The notes below the pieces were generated by a model. That model searched no databases and was not told the DNA's origin. It worked only from the letters and a program-made list of their open reading frames with translations. Shown piece by piece: positions 28,884-35,917 of a stretch of 64,000 bases of DNA; the stretch's first letter is position 1; each line of letters begins with the position of its first letter. Origin of the DNA: Desulfocurvus sp. (GTDB lineage: Bacteria; Desulfobacterota; Desulfovibrionia; Desulfovibrionales; Desulfovibrionaceae); contig JAIMKR010000003.1 of the NCBI GenBank assembly GCA_020692325.1, positions 114,556-178,555 on the forward strand, given 5' to 3'. The translations under genes and the position numbers were made by a program.

Positions 28884-29773
28884 TGAAGCCGTCCAAGAGC
28901 CGCAATATCGTCCTGGCCCTCTCGCTGGCGGCCCTTCTCTCGGGCTGCGCCACCAAATCCGATATGGAGACGCTGCAGAATCAGGCCTACCGCGACCGGC
29001 AGGAAAACCGCCGCACGGTGGAGAAGCTGCAGGACCAGCTGGCCCAGGCCCAGGAGAATCTGCGCACCGAGATCCAGCAAAGCACCTCGCCCGTGCAGGC
29101 CAAACAGGCCAACACCTGGGCGGAGCTTGAGTCCGTGCGTAGCCAGGTGGCCCAGCTGCAAAACAAGATAGACACGCTGACCATGCGTTTCAACGCCATG
29201 ACCAACGCCACCGAGGGCGGCCCCAACCTGGTCGATGTGGCCGGCGACATGCAGAACATCAAGACCGCCCTGCACAGCCAGTTCGGCATGAACATCGAGA
29301 GCGCCGGCGGCGCTTCCACCAGGGCCGTCGCGCCCACCACCACGGACGAGTCCACGCCGGGCAAGGCCGCGCCCACGGCCAAGGGCAAGGCCACCACGGA
29401 CACGGCCGAGGCCCTGCTCGCCCACGCCGACCAGGCCTTCAAGGCCCACAAGTTCGATGAGGCGCGCCAGGATTACTCCGAGTTCGCCACCACCTTCAAG
29501 AAGCATCCGCAGCGCTCCTCCGCCATCTACTGGGTGGGCGAGTGCTCCTACAACATGAAGGACTATGGCAAGGCCGTGCTGGCCTATCAGGAAGTCATCG
29601 AGAAGTACCCGCGCAGCCCCAAGTACCGCTCGGCGGTGCTTAAGCAGGGCATGGCCTTCTATCAGATCGGCAAGGACAAGGCCGGCCGCGCCGTGCTGCA
29701 GGACCTCGTCGACCGCTTCCCCAAGTCGCCGGAGGCCACCGTCGCGAAGAAGTACATGAAGGAGCACAAGTAG
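28883..29773 (+). CDS. Tol-Pal system protein YbgF/CpoB-like lipoprotein
   Basis: A 296-residue envelope protein. The signal peptide ends ALLSGC, a canonical lipobox, unlike the soluble E. coli CpoB. A coiled-coil region (residues about 30-130, rich in Gln/Glu/Arg/Leu heptads) leads to a linker of Ala/Thr/Lys. A C-terminal TPR domain follows, with ADQAFKAHKFDEARQDYSEF, WVGECSYNMKDYGKAVLAYQ and FYQIGKDKAGRAVL. In E. coli CpoB links peptidoglycan synthesis with Tol-driven outer-membrane constriction. No tol or pal genes are adjacent here, so the exact role is inferred. Confidence 0.85.
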   Translation: MKPSKSRNIVLALSLAALLSGCATKSDMETLQNQAYRDRQENRRTVEKLQDQLAQAQENLRTEIQQSTSPVQAKQANTWAELESVRSQVAQLQNKIDTLTMRFNAMTNATEGGPNLVDVAGDMQNIKTALHSQFGMNIESAGGASTRAVAPTTTDESTPGKAAPTAKGKATTDTAEALLAHADQAFKAHKFDEARQDYSEFATTFKKHPQRSSAIYWVGECSYNMKDYGKAVLAYQEVIEKYPRSPKYRSAVLKQGMAFYQIGKDKAGRAVLQDLVDRFPKSPEATVAKKYMKEHK

Positions 29774-29809
29774 CCCCGGCCGCGCCGGGTCAAGCCCAGA
29801 GGCCTTAGT

Positions 29810-30256
29810 ATGACGGACGAAGTTCCCGGATTCCGCAAGATCATCTATCTCTCCTTCCCGCCGGAGACCTGCGGCCGGCCGGTGGTGTGCAACCTGGCCA
29901 TGCTGCACAACCTGAGTTTCAACATCCTCAAGGCGGACATCAGCCCCCGCCACGAGGGTTCGCTGACGCTGGAGGTTTCCGGCCGCGAGGACGACTACCG
30001 CAAGGGCCTGTCGTACCTCAAGGAGAACGGCGTCAAGATCACCCCCGCCTCGCAAAAGGTTTTCCGCGACGAGGATTTGTGCATGCACTGTGGTGTATGC
30101 ACCTCGCTTTGCCGCACCAAGGCCTTGTCCGTGGACATGGCCACGCGGCGGGTGGTTTTCGACGTGGAGCGCTGCTCGGCCTGCGGCATGTGCACGCGCG
30201 TGTGCCCCGTGCATGCCATGATTGTGGATATGGACGACGCCGACGAGTTGAACTGA
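29810..30256 (+). CDS. NIL-domain ferredoxin (two 4Fe-4S clusters)
   Basis: A 148-residue protein. The N-terminal NIL/ACT-like domain (residues about 8-80, RKIIYLSFPPETCGRPVVCN) is the type found in methionine transporter ATPases and in anaerobe ferredoxins. The C-terminal bacterial ferredoxin has CMHCGVCTSLCRTKA and CSACGMCTRVCPVHA, supplying eight Cys for two 4Fe-4S clusters. NIL-ferredoxins have been linked to homocysteine/methionine synthesis in anaerobes and methanogens. That role is family knowledge, not shown here. The gene lies between the YbgF-like gene and cheZ. Confidence 0.87.
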   Translation: MTDEVPGFRKIIYLSFPPETCGRPVVCNLAMLHNLSFNILKADISPRHEGSLTLEVSGREDDYRKGLSYLKENGVKITPASQKVFRDEDLCMHCGVCTSLCRTKALSVDMATRRVVFDVERCSACGMCTRVCPVHAMIVDMDDADELN

Positions 30257-30271
30257 CCGGAGGAGGACGCC

Positions 30272-31006
30272 GTGCCCGAGGAGAACGAACTGCCGCGTGA
30301 GCTCATGCGCCGCGTGGCCGACAAGCTGACGGACGACCTGCGCGAAACCCTTTCCGCAGCGGTGGAGCGGGAAATTTCCAAGACGCTCTCCAGCGCGCTG
30401 CTCGAGGGTGAATTCTACCGTCGCGTGAACGAGGACCTGCAAAAGGGCTTCAAGGAAATCTATCAGGAGATCAAGACCGCCAAGGGCGGCGCCGTCCCCC
30501 TCGCCCCCACGGCCGAGGACCCCAACGAACTCTTCAGCCGCGCCTCCAACCAGCTCGACGCCATTATGCAGACCACCGAGAGCGCCACGGTCAAGATCAT
30601 CGACACCATCGAGAAGCTGCAAAACCTTTCGGACACGTTGGGCGGCATCGTCAAATCCTTCGAGAAGGGCGGTGTATCCAAGGCCGAGCGCGAAACCCTG
30701 GCCGAGATCAACAGCTCCCTCAGCCAGGACCTCATGAGCATCATGACGACCTTGAGCTTCCAGGACCTCACGGGCCAGCGCATCAAAATCATCATCGAGA
30801 CCATCAAGAAGATCGAGAAGATCGTGCTCGACGTGTACATGACCACGGGACTCATGATAAAGGCCCGCAGCGAGGCCCCGGCCGAGGACGCCAATTTCAC
30901 CCAGTTGCAGGCCAAGGCCAAGGACCAGCTCTCCACGCTCAAGGGACCGCAGATGGAGACGGATCAGGGATCCGTGGACGATCTGCTCTCCAGCCTGGGG
31001 CTTTGA
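30272..31006 (+). CDS. cheZ: Protein phosphatase CheZ
   Basis: A 244-residue chemotaxis phosphatase that dephosphorylates CheY-P. It begins with GTG (RBS GGAGGA). The long helical hairpin contains LSFQDLTGQRIKIIIETIKK, where the Gln of DLTGQ is the catalytic residue equivalent to E. coli Gln147, with the Asp nearby. The C-terminal tail GSVDDLLSSLGL matches the amphipathic CheY-binding helix of E. coli CheZ. CheZ outside gamma/beta proteobacteria is less common but known in Desulfovibrio relatives. It lies away from other che genes and directly upstream of tRNA-Arg. Confidence 0.9.
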   Translation: MPEENELPRELMRRVADKLTDDLRETLSAAVEREISKTLSSALLEGEFYRRVNEDLQKGFKEIYQEIKTAKGGAVPLAPTAEDPNELFSRASNQLDAIMQTTESATVKIIDTIEKLQNLSDTLGGIVKSFEKGGVSKAERETLAEINSSLSQDLMSIMTTLSFQDLTGQRIKIIIETIKKIEKIVLDVYMTTGLMIKARSEAPAEDANFTQLQAKAKDQLSTLKGPQMETDQGSVDDLLSSLGL

Positions 31007-31019
31007 GAGCCGGGTCTTC

Positions 31020-31048
31020 TTGACAGCACCCCGCCAAAAAGGTAGCTA
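31020..31048 (+). promoter_or_regulatory. Promoter of tRNA-Arg
   Basis: A perfect TTGACA at 31020-31025 and TAGCTA at 31043-31048 with a 17-base spacer lie 12 bases upstream of the tRNA. The start of transcription is expected near 31055. Confidence 0.55.
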
Positions 31049-31060
31049 TGCTCCCCCTAC

Positions 31061-31137
<77 letters not shown>

Positions 31138-31189
31138 TTTGATATTCCTTGGGATTTTGTTCAAAATCCCTTCGCCTCCAAAGGTTCAT

Positions 31190-31239
31190 GGATAAGCTAT
31201 GGATAAGTTCCTTGCGAAAGGAGCTTATCCGGCTTATCC
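31190..31239. repeat. Cluster of GGATAAG heptamers in inverted arrangement
   Basis: GGATAAG occurs at 31190-31196 and 31201-31207, and its complement CTTATCC at 31224-31230 and 31233-31239. The two pairs are part of a larger imperfect inverted repeat (GGTTC...GATAAG facing CTTATCC...GAACC). A further palindrome, GAACTTATCC A GGATAAGTTC, lies at 31445-31465 inside the integrase gene. Position just inside the tRNA end suggests integrase or excisionase binding sites. Confidence 0.6.
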
Positions 31240-32407
31240 GCGAACCATGGGCAGGGGCAGAAATTTCATAAAGACACGCTACCGGGGCGTTTACTACCGC
31301 GAGAGCTCCGCGCGCAGCGTGGGCGGCCGAGCCGATCGCTGCTTCGTCGTCTGGCTGACCGACGACGAGGGCAAGGGGCATTGGCACACCGTGGGATGGG
31401 CCAGCGACGGCGTCACCGAGCGCATCGCCCAAACCAGACGGCAGGAACTTATCCAGGATAAGTTCGTCGCCCACGAACGCGCCCAAGCCGCCCACGTGAC
31501 CATTGCCGGCGCTGTCGATGCCTACGCGATCTGGGCGCGGGCCGAGAGCAAGTCCATCGACACCGAGCTGTCCCGCTACAGGAAGCACCTGGAAAGCCCT
31601 CTGGGGGCCCTGGACGTCGAAATGATCACGGGAACGATGCTCACCGGCCTGAAGGCCGACCTGCTCACCAAACTCGCTCCTGAATCCGTCCACCATTGTT
31701 TCGCCTTCCTGCGCCGCGCCGTCAATTACGCCATCGCCGAGGGACTCCACACCGGCAGGAACCCTTTCGCCTCGGATCACAGGGGAACATTCACCATGCC
31801 CAAGGTGCAGAACGCCTGCGAGCGCTTTCTCACCCCCGACGAGGCCAGACGCCTGCTCGACGAGCTGCGCCTGCGCTCTCCCCAGCTGCACGACATGAGC
31901 CTGCTGTCCCTCAAAACCGGGTTGCGCGCCGCCGAAATCTTCACCATCCGCGGCCAGGACGTGAAGAATGAGGCCGGTGAGATCTGCGTTCGGGCCAAGG
32001 GCGGCGAGCGCCAGCGCGTCCACGCCCCGCCCGAGATCATCGACATGCTGCTGGCCTACAGACGGCTGCCCGGTGAATTCGTCTTCCAGTCCACCACGGG
32101 CGGTCCCATCAAGTGGGGCGTGTCCGACGCCTTCGGCCGCGCCGTGGACAAGCTCGGGCTGAACGAGGGCATCACGGACCGCCGGAACCAGGTCTGGTTC
32201 CACACGTGGCGGCACACCTTCGCTTCGTGGCTCGCGCAGAGCGGCAAGGTGACGCTCCTTGAGCTCAAGGAACTCATGCGCCACAAGCGCATCGAAATGA
32301 CGGAACGTTACGCGCATCTCATCCCCGGGCATCAAACCCGCTCGTTGCCGATTATTGACGAGACCCTGCGCCAGGGACTGCCACCTTCCGACGGGGAAGC
32401 ACGGTGA
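31199..32407 (+). CDS. Tyrosine-type site-specific integrase
   Basis: A 402-residue phage-type integrase. A short N-terminal arm-binding-like domain (residues about 18-90) precedes a SAM-like core-binding domain (about 98-200) and a catalytic domain. The catalytic residues are the Arg in KTGLRAAEIF, the Lys region RAKGGERQRVHAP, HTWRHTFASWL (HxxR), the His in ELMRHKRIEMTERYAH and the nucleophile Tyr of that same segment. It reads away from the tRNA-Arg gene it presumably targets. The ATG at 31199 lies inside the GATAAG repeat zone, and an ATG at 31247 (MGRGRNF) is an alternative start. Its 3' end overlaps the convergent HTH gene by 56 bases. Confidence 0.93.
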   Translation: MDKFLAKGAYPAYPRTMGRGRNFIKTRYRGVYYRESSARSVGGRADRCFVVWLTDDEGKGHWHTVGWASDGVTERIAQTRRQELIQDKFVAHERAQAAHVTIAGAVDAYAIWARAESKSIDTELSRYRKHLESPLGALDVEMITGTMLTGLKADLLTKLAPESVHHCFAFLRRAVNYAIAEGLHTGRNPFASDHRGTFTMPKVQNACERFLTPDEARRLLDELRLRSPQLHDMSLLSLKTGLRAAEIFTIRGQDVKNEAGEICVRAKGGERQRVHAPPEIIDMLLAYRRLPGEFVFQSTTGGPIKWGVSDAFGRAVDKLGLNEGITDRRNQVWFHTWRHTFASWLAQSGKVTLLELKELMRHKRIEMTERYAHLIPGHQTRSLPIIDETLRQGLPPSDGEAR

Positions 32408-32681
32408 TCGACCGCAGGTACTCCTCAACGCCCGCACGCGGGTAGAACACCGTCTTGCCCGGCTTCGCCCAGGAAGGACCGATGCCCTTCTTGCGCCAGT
32501 CGCCAAGGGTGGCGACGGGCACGCCGAGCAGCGCCGAGACCTCTTTCGTCGTCAACGCCAGCCGCTCGCCGGGAAAGTGAACCACCTGAACCTGTCCGTC
32601 GCGGACGGCTTCCGCCAGAACGATGGGCACCAGCTCGCGCACGAGCGCCGCCAACGACTCCGTCAAATTGTCATAGGCCAT
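32352..32681 (-). CDS. Excisionase-like helix-turn-helix protein
   Basis: A 109-residue protein with a MerR/excisionase-type winged helix in the middle: LALTTKEVSALLGVPVATLGDWRKKGIGPSWAK, followed by a turn and YPRAGVEEYLRS. Such proteins bend DNA and direct excision, or act as repressors. An excellent RBS (GAGGGAGGAG) precedes the ATG. It converges on and overlaps the integrase gene, which may provide antisense control. The N-terminal 40 residues are helical and of unknown function. Confidence 0.78.
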   Translation of the reverse strand: MAYDNLTESLAALVRELVPIVLAEAVRDGQVQVVHFPGERLALTTKEVSALLGVPVATLGDWRKKGIGPSWAKPGKTVFYPRAGVEEYLRSITVLPRRKVAVPGAGSRQ

Positions 32682-32752
32682 GTTCTCCTCCCTCTTTGCT
32701 ACGCAAATGACGAAAACCCCAGGACGAAGGACGGCATGGCCGCCCTCCTCTG

Positions 32753-33178
32753 CTATTCCTCCCGCCCTCCGTTGAGGGTAGGAATGAGTTCAGGATGCGT
32801 GCGGAACACGATGAGCCCGATCTCGGCCGACGCGCGGATGAAGCGCGACTGCTGCCCCCGGGAGGTCAGCAGCACGCGGCCGGCCATGGACTCATCCACC
32901 CAGACCGTGACGTGGTGCTTCTGCGCGCCGCGCAGATCGAAACGCCGCATCAGCTCCGGGCACTCGCCAAACACGCCCAGCCCCAGCTTGAGGCTGGCGC
33001 GCAGCAGGCTGCTCATGTCGCAGCCGCCGGCGAAATGCCGCAGGTCCTCGTACAGACTGTTGTTGACGTAGAACGACAGGCTCGCCTCGCGCGGGCTCCG
33101 GCGGCGGGCGAACAGCACCTCCCCCGCCACGGATTCCGGCCGCCGCGAACGCGCCAGCAAATCCCGCAACCAGCCCAT
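32753..33178 (-). CDS. Protein with two tandem ribbon-helix-helix-like modules
   Basis: A 141-residue protein of no family I recognise by name. Two internal modules align with each other: ASLSFYVNNSLYEDLRHFAG then SSLLRASLKLGLGVFGECPEL, and HHVTVWVDESMAGRVLLTSR then SRFIRASAEIGLIVFRTHPEL. Each has a beta strand and two helices, like the ribbon-helix-helix fold, so one chain could mimic an RHH dimer. The start at 33178 is chosen for AGGGAGGGGG upstream. A longer open frame to 33427 overlaps the upstream gene. It is 14 bases downstream of the HTH gene, so they form an operon. A DNA-binding regulatory role is inferred. Confidence 0.65.
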   Translation of the reverse strand: MGWLRDLLARSRRPESVAGEVLFARRRSPREASLSFYVNNSLYEDLRHFAGGCDMSSLLRASLKLGLGVFGECPELMRRFDLRGAQKHHVTVWVDESMAGRVLLTSRGQQSRFIRASAEIGLIVFRTHPELIPTLNGGREE

Positions 33179-33192
33179 GGTCGCCCCCTCCC

Positions 33193-33486
33193 TTAGCGCC
33201 GGAACGCGGCCGCGAAGAATTCCTCGTGCAGGCCGCGCCTGGGTTTGCGGCCCGGCTTCTGGTCCACGCCGGGCGGCAGCAGCGCCGCGGGAACGCCCAG
33301 CGCCAGCAGCTGCTTTTTGCGGATGGTCGGCATGGTTGCACCGTCGCACAGGCGCGCCACGGAGACGCCGGAGAGGCCGAGCGTGCCGCCCATGTGGCGG
33401 AATGAGCAGTGGTTCCGCTCCAACCACAAACGCAGCAGTTCTTGCCTCGTGGGTTCAAATGGGGTAGCACTCAACGTTGATTCCAT
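33193..33486 (-). CDS. Small helix-turn-helix phage-type regulator
   Basis: A 97-residue protein, beginning MESTLSATPFEPTRQELLRLWLERNHCSFRHMGGTLGLSGVSVARLCDG, with a predicted helix-turn-helix around residues 25-50. It is similar in layout to the decayed HTH gene at 41300-41601 (LWLxRxxxxSxxxLAxxxGxxxxxxxxLL). It faces the CI-like repressor gene across a 102-base intergenic region, the position of a cro-type gene. The exact family is unknown. Confidence 0.6.
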   Translation of the reverse strand: MESTLSATPFEPTRQELLRLWLERNHCSFRHMGGTLGLSGVSVARLCDGATMPTIRKKQLLALGVPAALLPPGVDQKPGRKPRRGLHEEFFAAAFRR

Positions 33487-33588
33487 ATGTCGATTCCCTT
33501 GGTCTTTTTTGTTCCGTGCGACCTCATTTAATCGGCATATCCGAAATTTGCCAACGGTATTACGAAATATTTTTAGGATAAACGGGCG
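33487..33588. promoter_or_regulatory. Divergent operator/promoter region of the element's regulatory switch
   Basis: An AT-rich 102 bases between divergent HTH genes. ATATGTCGAT (33485-33494) and ATCGGCATAT (33531-33540) form inverted half-sites with one mismatch, suitable as operators for the CI-like or cro-like protein. No exact sigma-70 hexamers can be assigned with confidence. Confidence 0.4.
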
Positions 33589-34059
33589 ATGAACACCCTT
33601 GCGTCTCGACTAAAATCTGCGATCTCAACGCTTAAAGTCAGCAAGGGTGACTTTGCTCTTGAGGGCGGTGTCCGCGCAGCAACGCTCACCGGGTACCTCA
33701 AGGGTGAGACGCTTCCTAATCAGGAAACGTTGGCTAGATGGGTAAAAAAGTATTGTATTTCTGCCGATTGGCTGTTGACCGGTGACGGAGAGATGCTGGC
33801 CGACCACCAGAATCCACCGCTGCAACACCCCCTTGCCCAGCGCGTGAACCAAGTGGCCCTGCTCATGAGTGAATCCGGTGTGGATGAACTAGAACTGCTG
33901 CGCGCGGTGCGCGCAATGGTTGATGGCGAGATAGACAAGCTCGCCCAAAGGCGGGGAGGTAATGGAGCCTCCACGCCGCCTGGCGGTGCCTGCCGGGCGG
34001 AGGAAGAAAGCTCGCCGGCCTCCGCCACGAGGATGGCGGCGGGCGACGATTCCGAGTGA
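33589..34059 (+). CDS. CI-like phage repressor HTH protein
   Basis: A 156-residue protein whose first 70 residues form the Bacteriophage CI repressor helix-turn-helix domain: LASRLKSAISTLKVSKGDFALEGGVRAATLTGYLKGETLPNQETLARW, then ISADWLLTGDGEML, a signature of this family. The rest is a helical segment (LAQRVNQVALLMSESG) and a disordered tail, without the S24 peptidase domain found in SOS-cleaved repressors. It probably controls the divergent early genes. The protein's own composition is mixed: lower GC at the 5' end, higher at the 3' end. Confidence 0.75.
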   Translation: MNTLASRLKSAISTLKVSKGDFALEGGVRAATLTGYLKGETLPNQETLARWVKKYCISADWLLTGDGEMLADHQNPPLQHPLAQRVNQVALLMSESGVDELELLRAVRAMVDGEIDKLAQRRGGNGASTPPGGACRAEEESSPASATRMAAGDDSE

Positions 34060-34099
34060 TCCTCGGCGGGAAGGCTTTCAAAAAATAAAGGGGCTGCAA

Positions 34100-34183
34100 A
34101 TGCTCGCCCGGACTTCACACACCACTCTCGCAGCGCTGCTGCTCTGCCTTCTGCCACTGGTCATTCCCAATACGCAGTCTTAG
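34100..34183 (+). CDS. Possible 27-residue hydrophobic peptide
   Basis: AAGGGG seven bases upstream of ATG precedes a 27-codon frame, MLARTSHTTLAALLLCLLPLV then IPNTQS, which looks like one membrane helix or a signal peptide. It lies between the repressor gene and the AT-rich cassette. It may be a small membrane peptide or chance. Confidence 0.3.
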   Translation: MLARTSHTTLAALLLCLLPLVIPNTQS

Positions 34184-34209
34184 GTTTGCTAATGACAACA
34201 GGAGTAATC

Positions 34210-34629
34210 ATGGAATATTGTTGCAAGCCTGACTTCTATAGTGCACACAAGCGGCACAACACCGATGCCGATATGCTTTTCAAGGAACATAGCCTTGCAA
34301 ATGCCGATCAGCTTTACGGAATTTCAGCAGAGTGTGGACTAAAAACACTGATGTCAAAATGGGGAATGCCTCACGACGAAAACGGAAATCCCCGAAAAAA
34401 AGACAGATTACATATTGATCAAATATGGGAAAGGTATGAGACCTATAGAGCAGGGAAGATTAGTTCGGATTACGGGTTATCTTCAGGTAATCCGTTCTCG
34501 GATTGGGATGTAAGCCAACGATATGAAGATGACGCAAAGATTACAATCAATGTAGTTCAAGAACATAAAAATGCGGCAAAGGAAGTGTGTTCTTTAGTTC
34601 AGAAAGCAACTCTGGATGGTATACTATAA
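34210..34629 (+). CDS. HEPN-like small protein, first gene of a three-gene conflict-type module
   Basis: A 139-residue, mostly helical protein. ANADQLYGISAECGLKTLM (residues 30-48) resembles the AxxLxGxxxECxLKxL helix typical of HEPN-fold proteins, which are often RNases or RNase-like toxins in bacterial conflict systems. R62 and H68 in RKKDRLH fit the RxxxxxH spacing of catalytic HEPN motifs, but a chance match is possible. The conserved-looking NPFSDWDVSQRY follows. The start at 34210 is chosen because GGAG lies five bases upstream. The longer frame to 34186 lacks this. Its stop overlaps the next start (TAATG), and the GC content is clearly lower than in the chromosome. The fold assignment is an inference from the motif. 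Confidence 0.55.
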   Translation: MEYCCKPDFYSAHKRHNTDADMLFKEHSLANADQLYGISAECGLKTLMSKWGMPHDENGNPRKKDRLHIDQIWERYETYRAGKISSDYGLSSGNPFSDWDVSQRYEDDAKITINVVQEHKNAAKEVCSLVQKATLDGIL

Positions 34630-35909
34630 TGAAAACCTTTGATGAAATTATCCCTACCCTTAAAAATATTTTTATTAAACACCCAGTAGATTTTGAAATT
34701 TATGTAAACCGTGATCTTAATGGACGCGTTAGGTTGGTGATTGATGATAAATACAATAACGACAATGAGATTAACAGTTGTCTAAGTGAAATTGCTATTG
34801 ACATTAATAACGAGCTTGAAGGGCATGCTTTTCCTCCTCTCCAGGGAGTTCTTTATGAACATGATGTGAACCATCTTTTTAAAAATGAACTTTCATCATC
34901 TCTTGATGCCACTTTACCAAAAATCAGAATTGTTGATCGATTGGTAACAGCGTCTGGATGGACAAGATGTACCCCAGCTTCCCCCAACAGCTCTGCGATG
35001 AGACTTGCCTTTTATTCGATTAAAGGCGGAGTTGGAAGATCAACCGCATTGGCTATTACGGCGAGAGAACTCGCAGAGTCAGGAAAACGTGTTCTAGTGA
35101 TAGATCTTGATCTTGAGTCCCCTGGCCTTTCGTGCTCGTTGTTGCCGTCTGATCGATACACTCGCTACGGTATCGTCGATTGGCTGGTGGAAGATCTTAT
35201 AGGAAACGGCAATGCAGTAATTGCTTCTTTGCACGCTCTCAGCCCAATTTCACACGATGGAGAAGTTTTTATTGTACCAGCCTATGGATCGTCTAAGGAA
35301 TACATCGAAAAGCTTGGCCGCGCATGGATGCCCAAATTAGATTCTAATGGGATAAATGAAAAGTGGCAATTTCGATTAGCACGTTTTTTGTCAAGCATCG
35401 AAGATGAGCTCAAACCAGATATTGTTTTGCTAGACTGTCGTGCTGGAATTACAGAGACAGCGTCAGCAGTTCTGACAGGACTGAACATTTCGCTTGCTCT
35501 TCTCTTTGCGATTGATACTGAACAAACGTGGGCAGGTTACCGTACGCTATTTGATTATTGGCAAAGGACTGCCACATTAGGTAAGATCAGAGATAAACTT
35601 CAGATAGTTGGGGCAATGATCCCTGAAGACAATACAGTTGACTACACGAGGACTCTGCGTGAACATTCCTGGAACGTTTTTTTGAATCATATATACGATG
35701 ACCTACCTGCGGGGAATGATGGAATTGATGCTGGAGATAGTTATGATCTGTCAGATGAATCCGGCCCCCATTATCCGTGGCCGATTATGTGGAATCGTAG
35801 CTTTCAATCCCTTTACAAGCTGGAGGGATGCATAACTTCTCTCGATCAGAATCGGATTACTAGTTGTTTTGGCGAATTTACTAAAAGAATTGTTGAATAT
35901 ATAGGCTAG
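34629..35909 (+). CDS. KGGVGR-motif variant ParA/MinD-like ATPase
   Basis: A 426-residue protein. Residues 1-120 form an N-terminal domain of unknown fold. From about 125 it is a SIMIBI-class P-loop ATPase: RLAFYSIKGGVGRSTALAIT (deviant Walker A, K132-T139), LVIDLDLESPGLS, and DIVLLDCRAGITETASAVLT (Walker B/switch). The Walker A lysine is replaced by Arg137, a hallmark of a group of ParA-like ATPases seen beside other conflict genes, known from database naming as KGGVGR variants. It has no partition context such as parB, so it is not plasmid segregation. It is translationally coupled to the HEPN-like gene by a one-base overlap. It may be a sensor or switch in the module. Confidence 0.8.
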   Translation: MKTFDEIIPTLKNIFIKHPVDFEIYVNRDLNGRVRLVIDDKYNNDNEINSCLSEIAIDINNELEGHAFPPLQGVLYEHDVNHLFKNELSSSLDATLPKIRIVDRLVTASGWTRCTPASPNSSAMRLAFYSIKGGVGRSTALAITARELAESGKRVLVIDLDLESPGLSCSLLPSDRYTRYGIVDWLVEDLIGNGNAVIASLHALSPISHDGEVFIVPAYGSSKEYIEKLGRAWMPKLDSNGINEKWQFRLARFLSSIEDELKPDIVLLDCRAGITETASAVLTGLNISLALLFAIDTEQTWAGYRTLFDYWQRTATLGKIRDKLQIVGAMIPEDNTVDYTRTLREHSWNVFLNHIYDDLPAGNDGIDAGDSYDLSDESGPHYPWPIMWNRSFQSLYKLEGCITSLDQNRITSCFGEFTKRIVEYIG

Positions 35910-35917
35910 AGGTTCTT

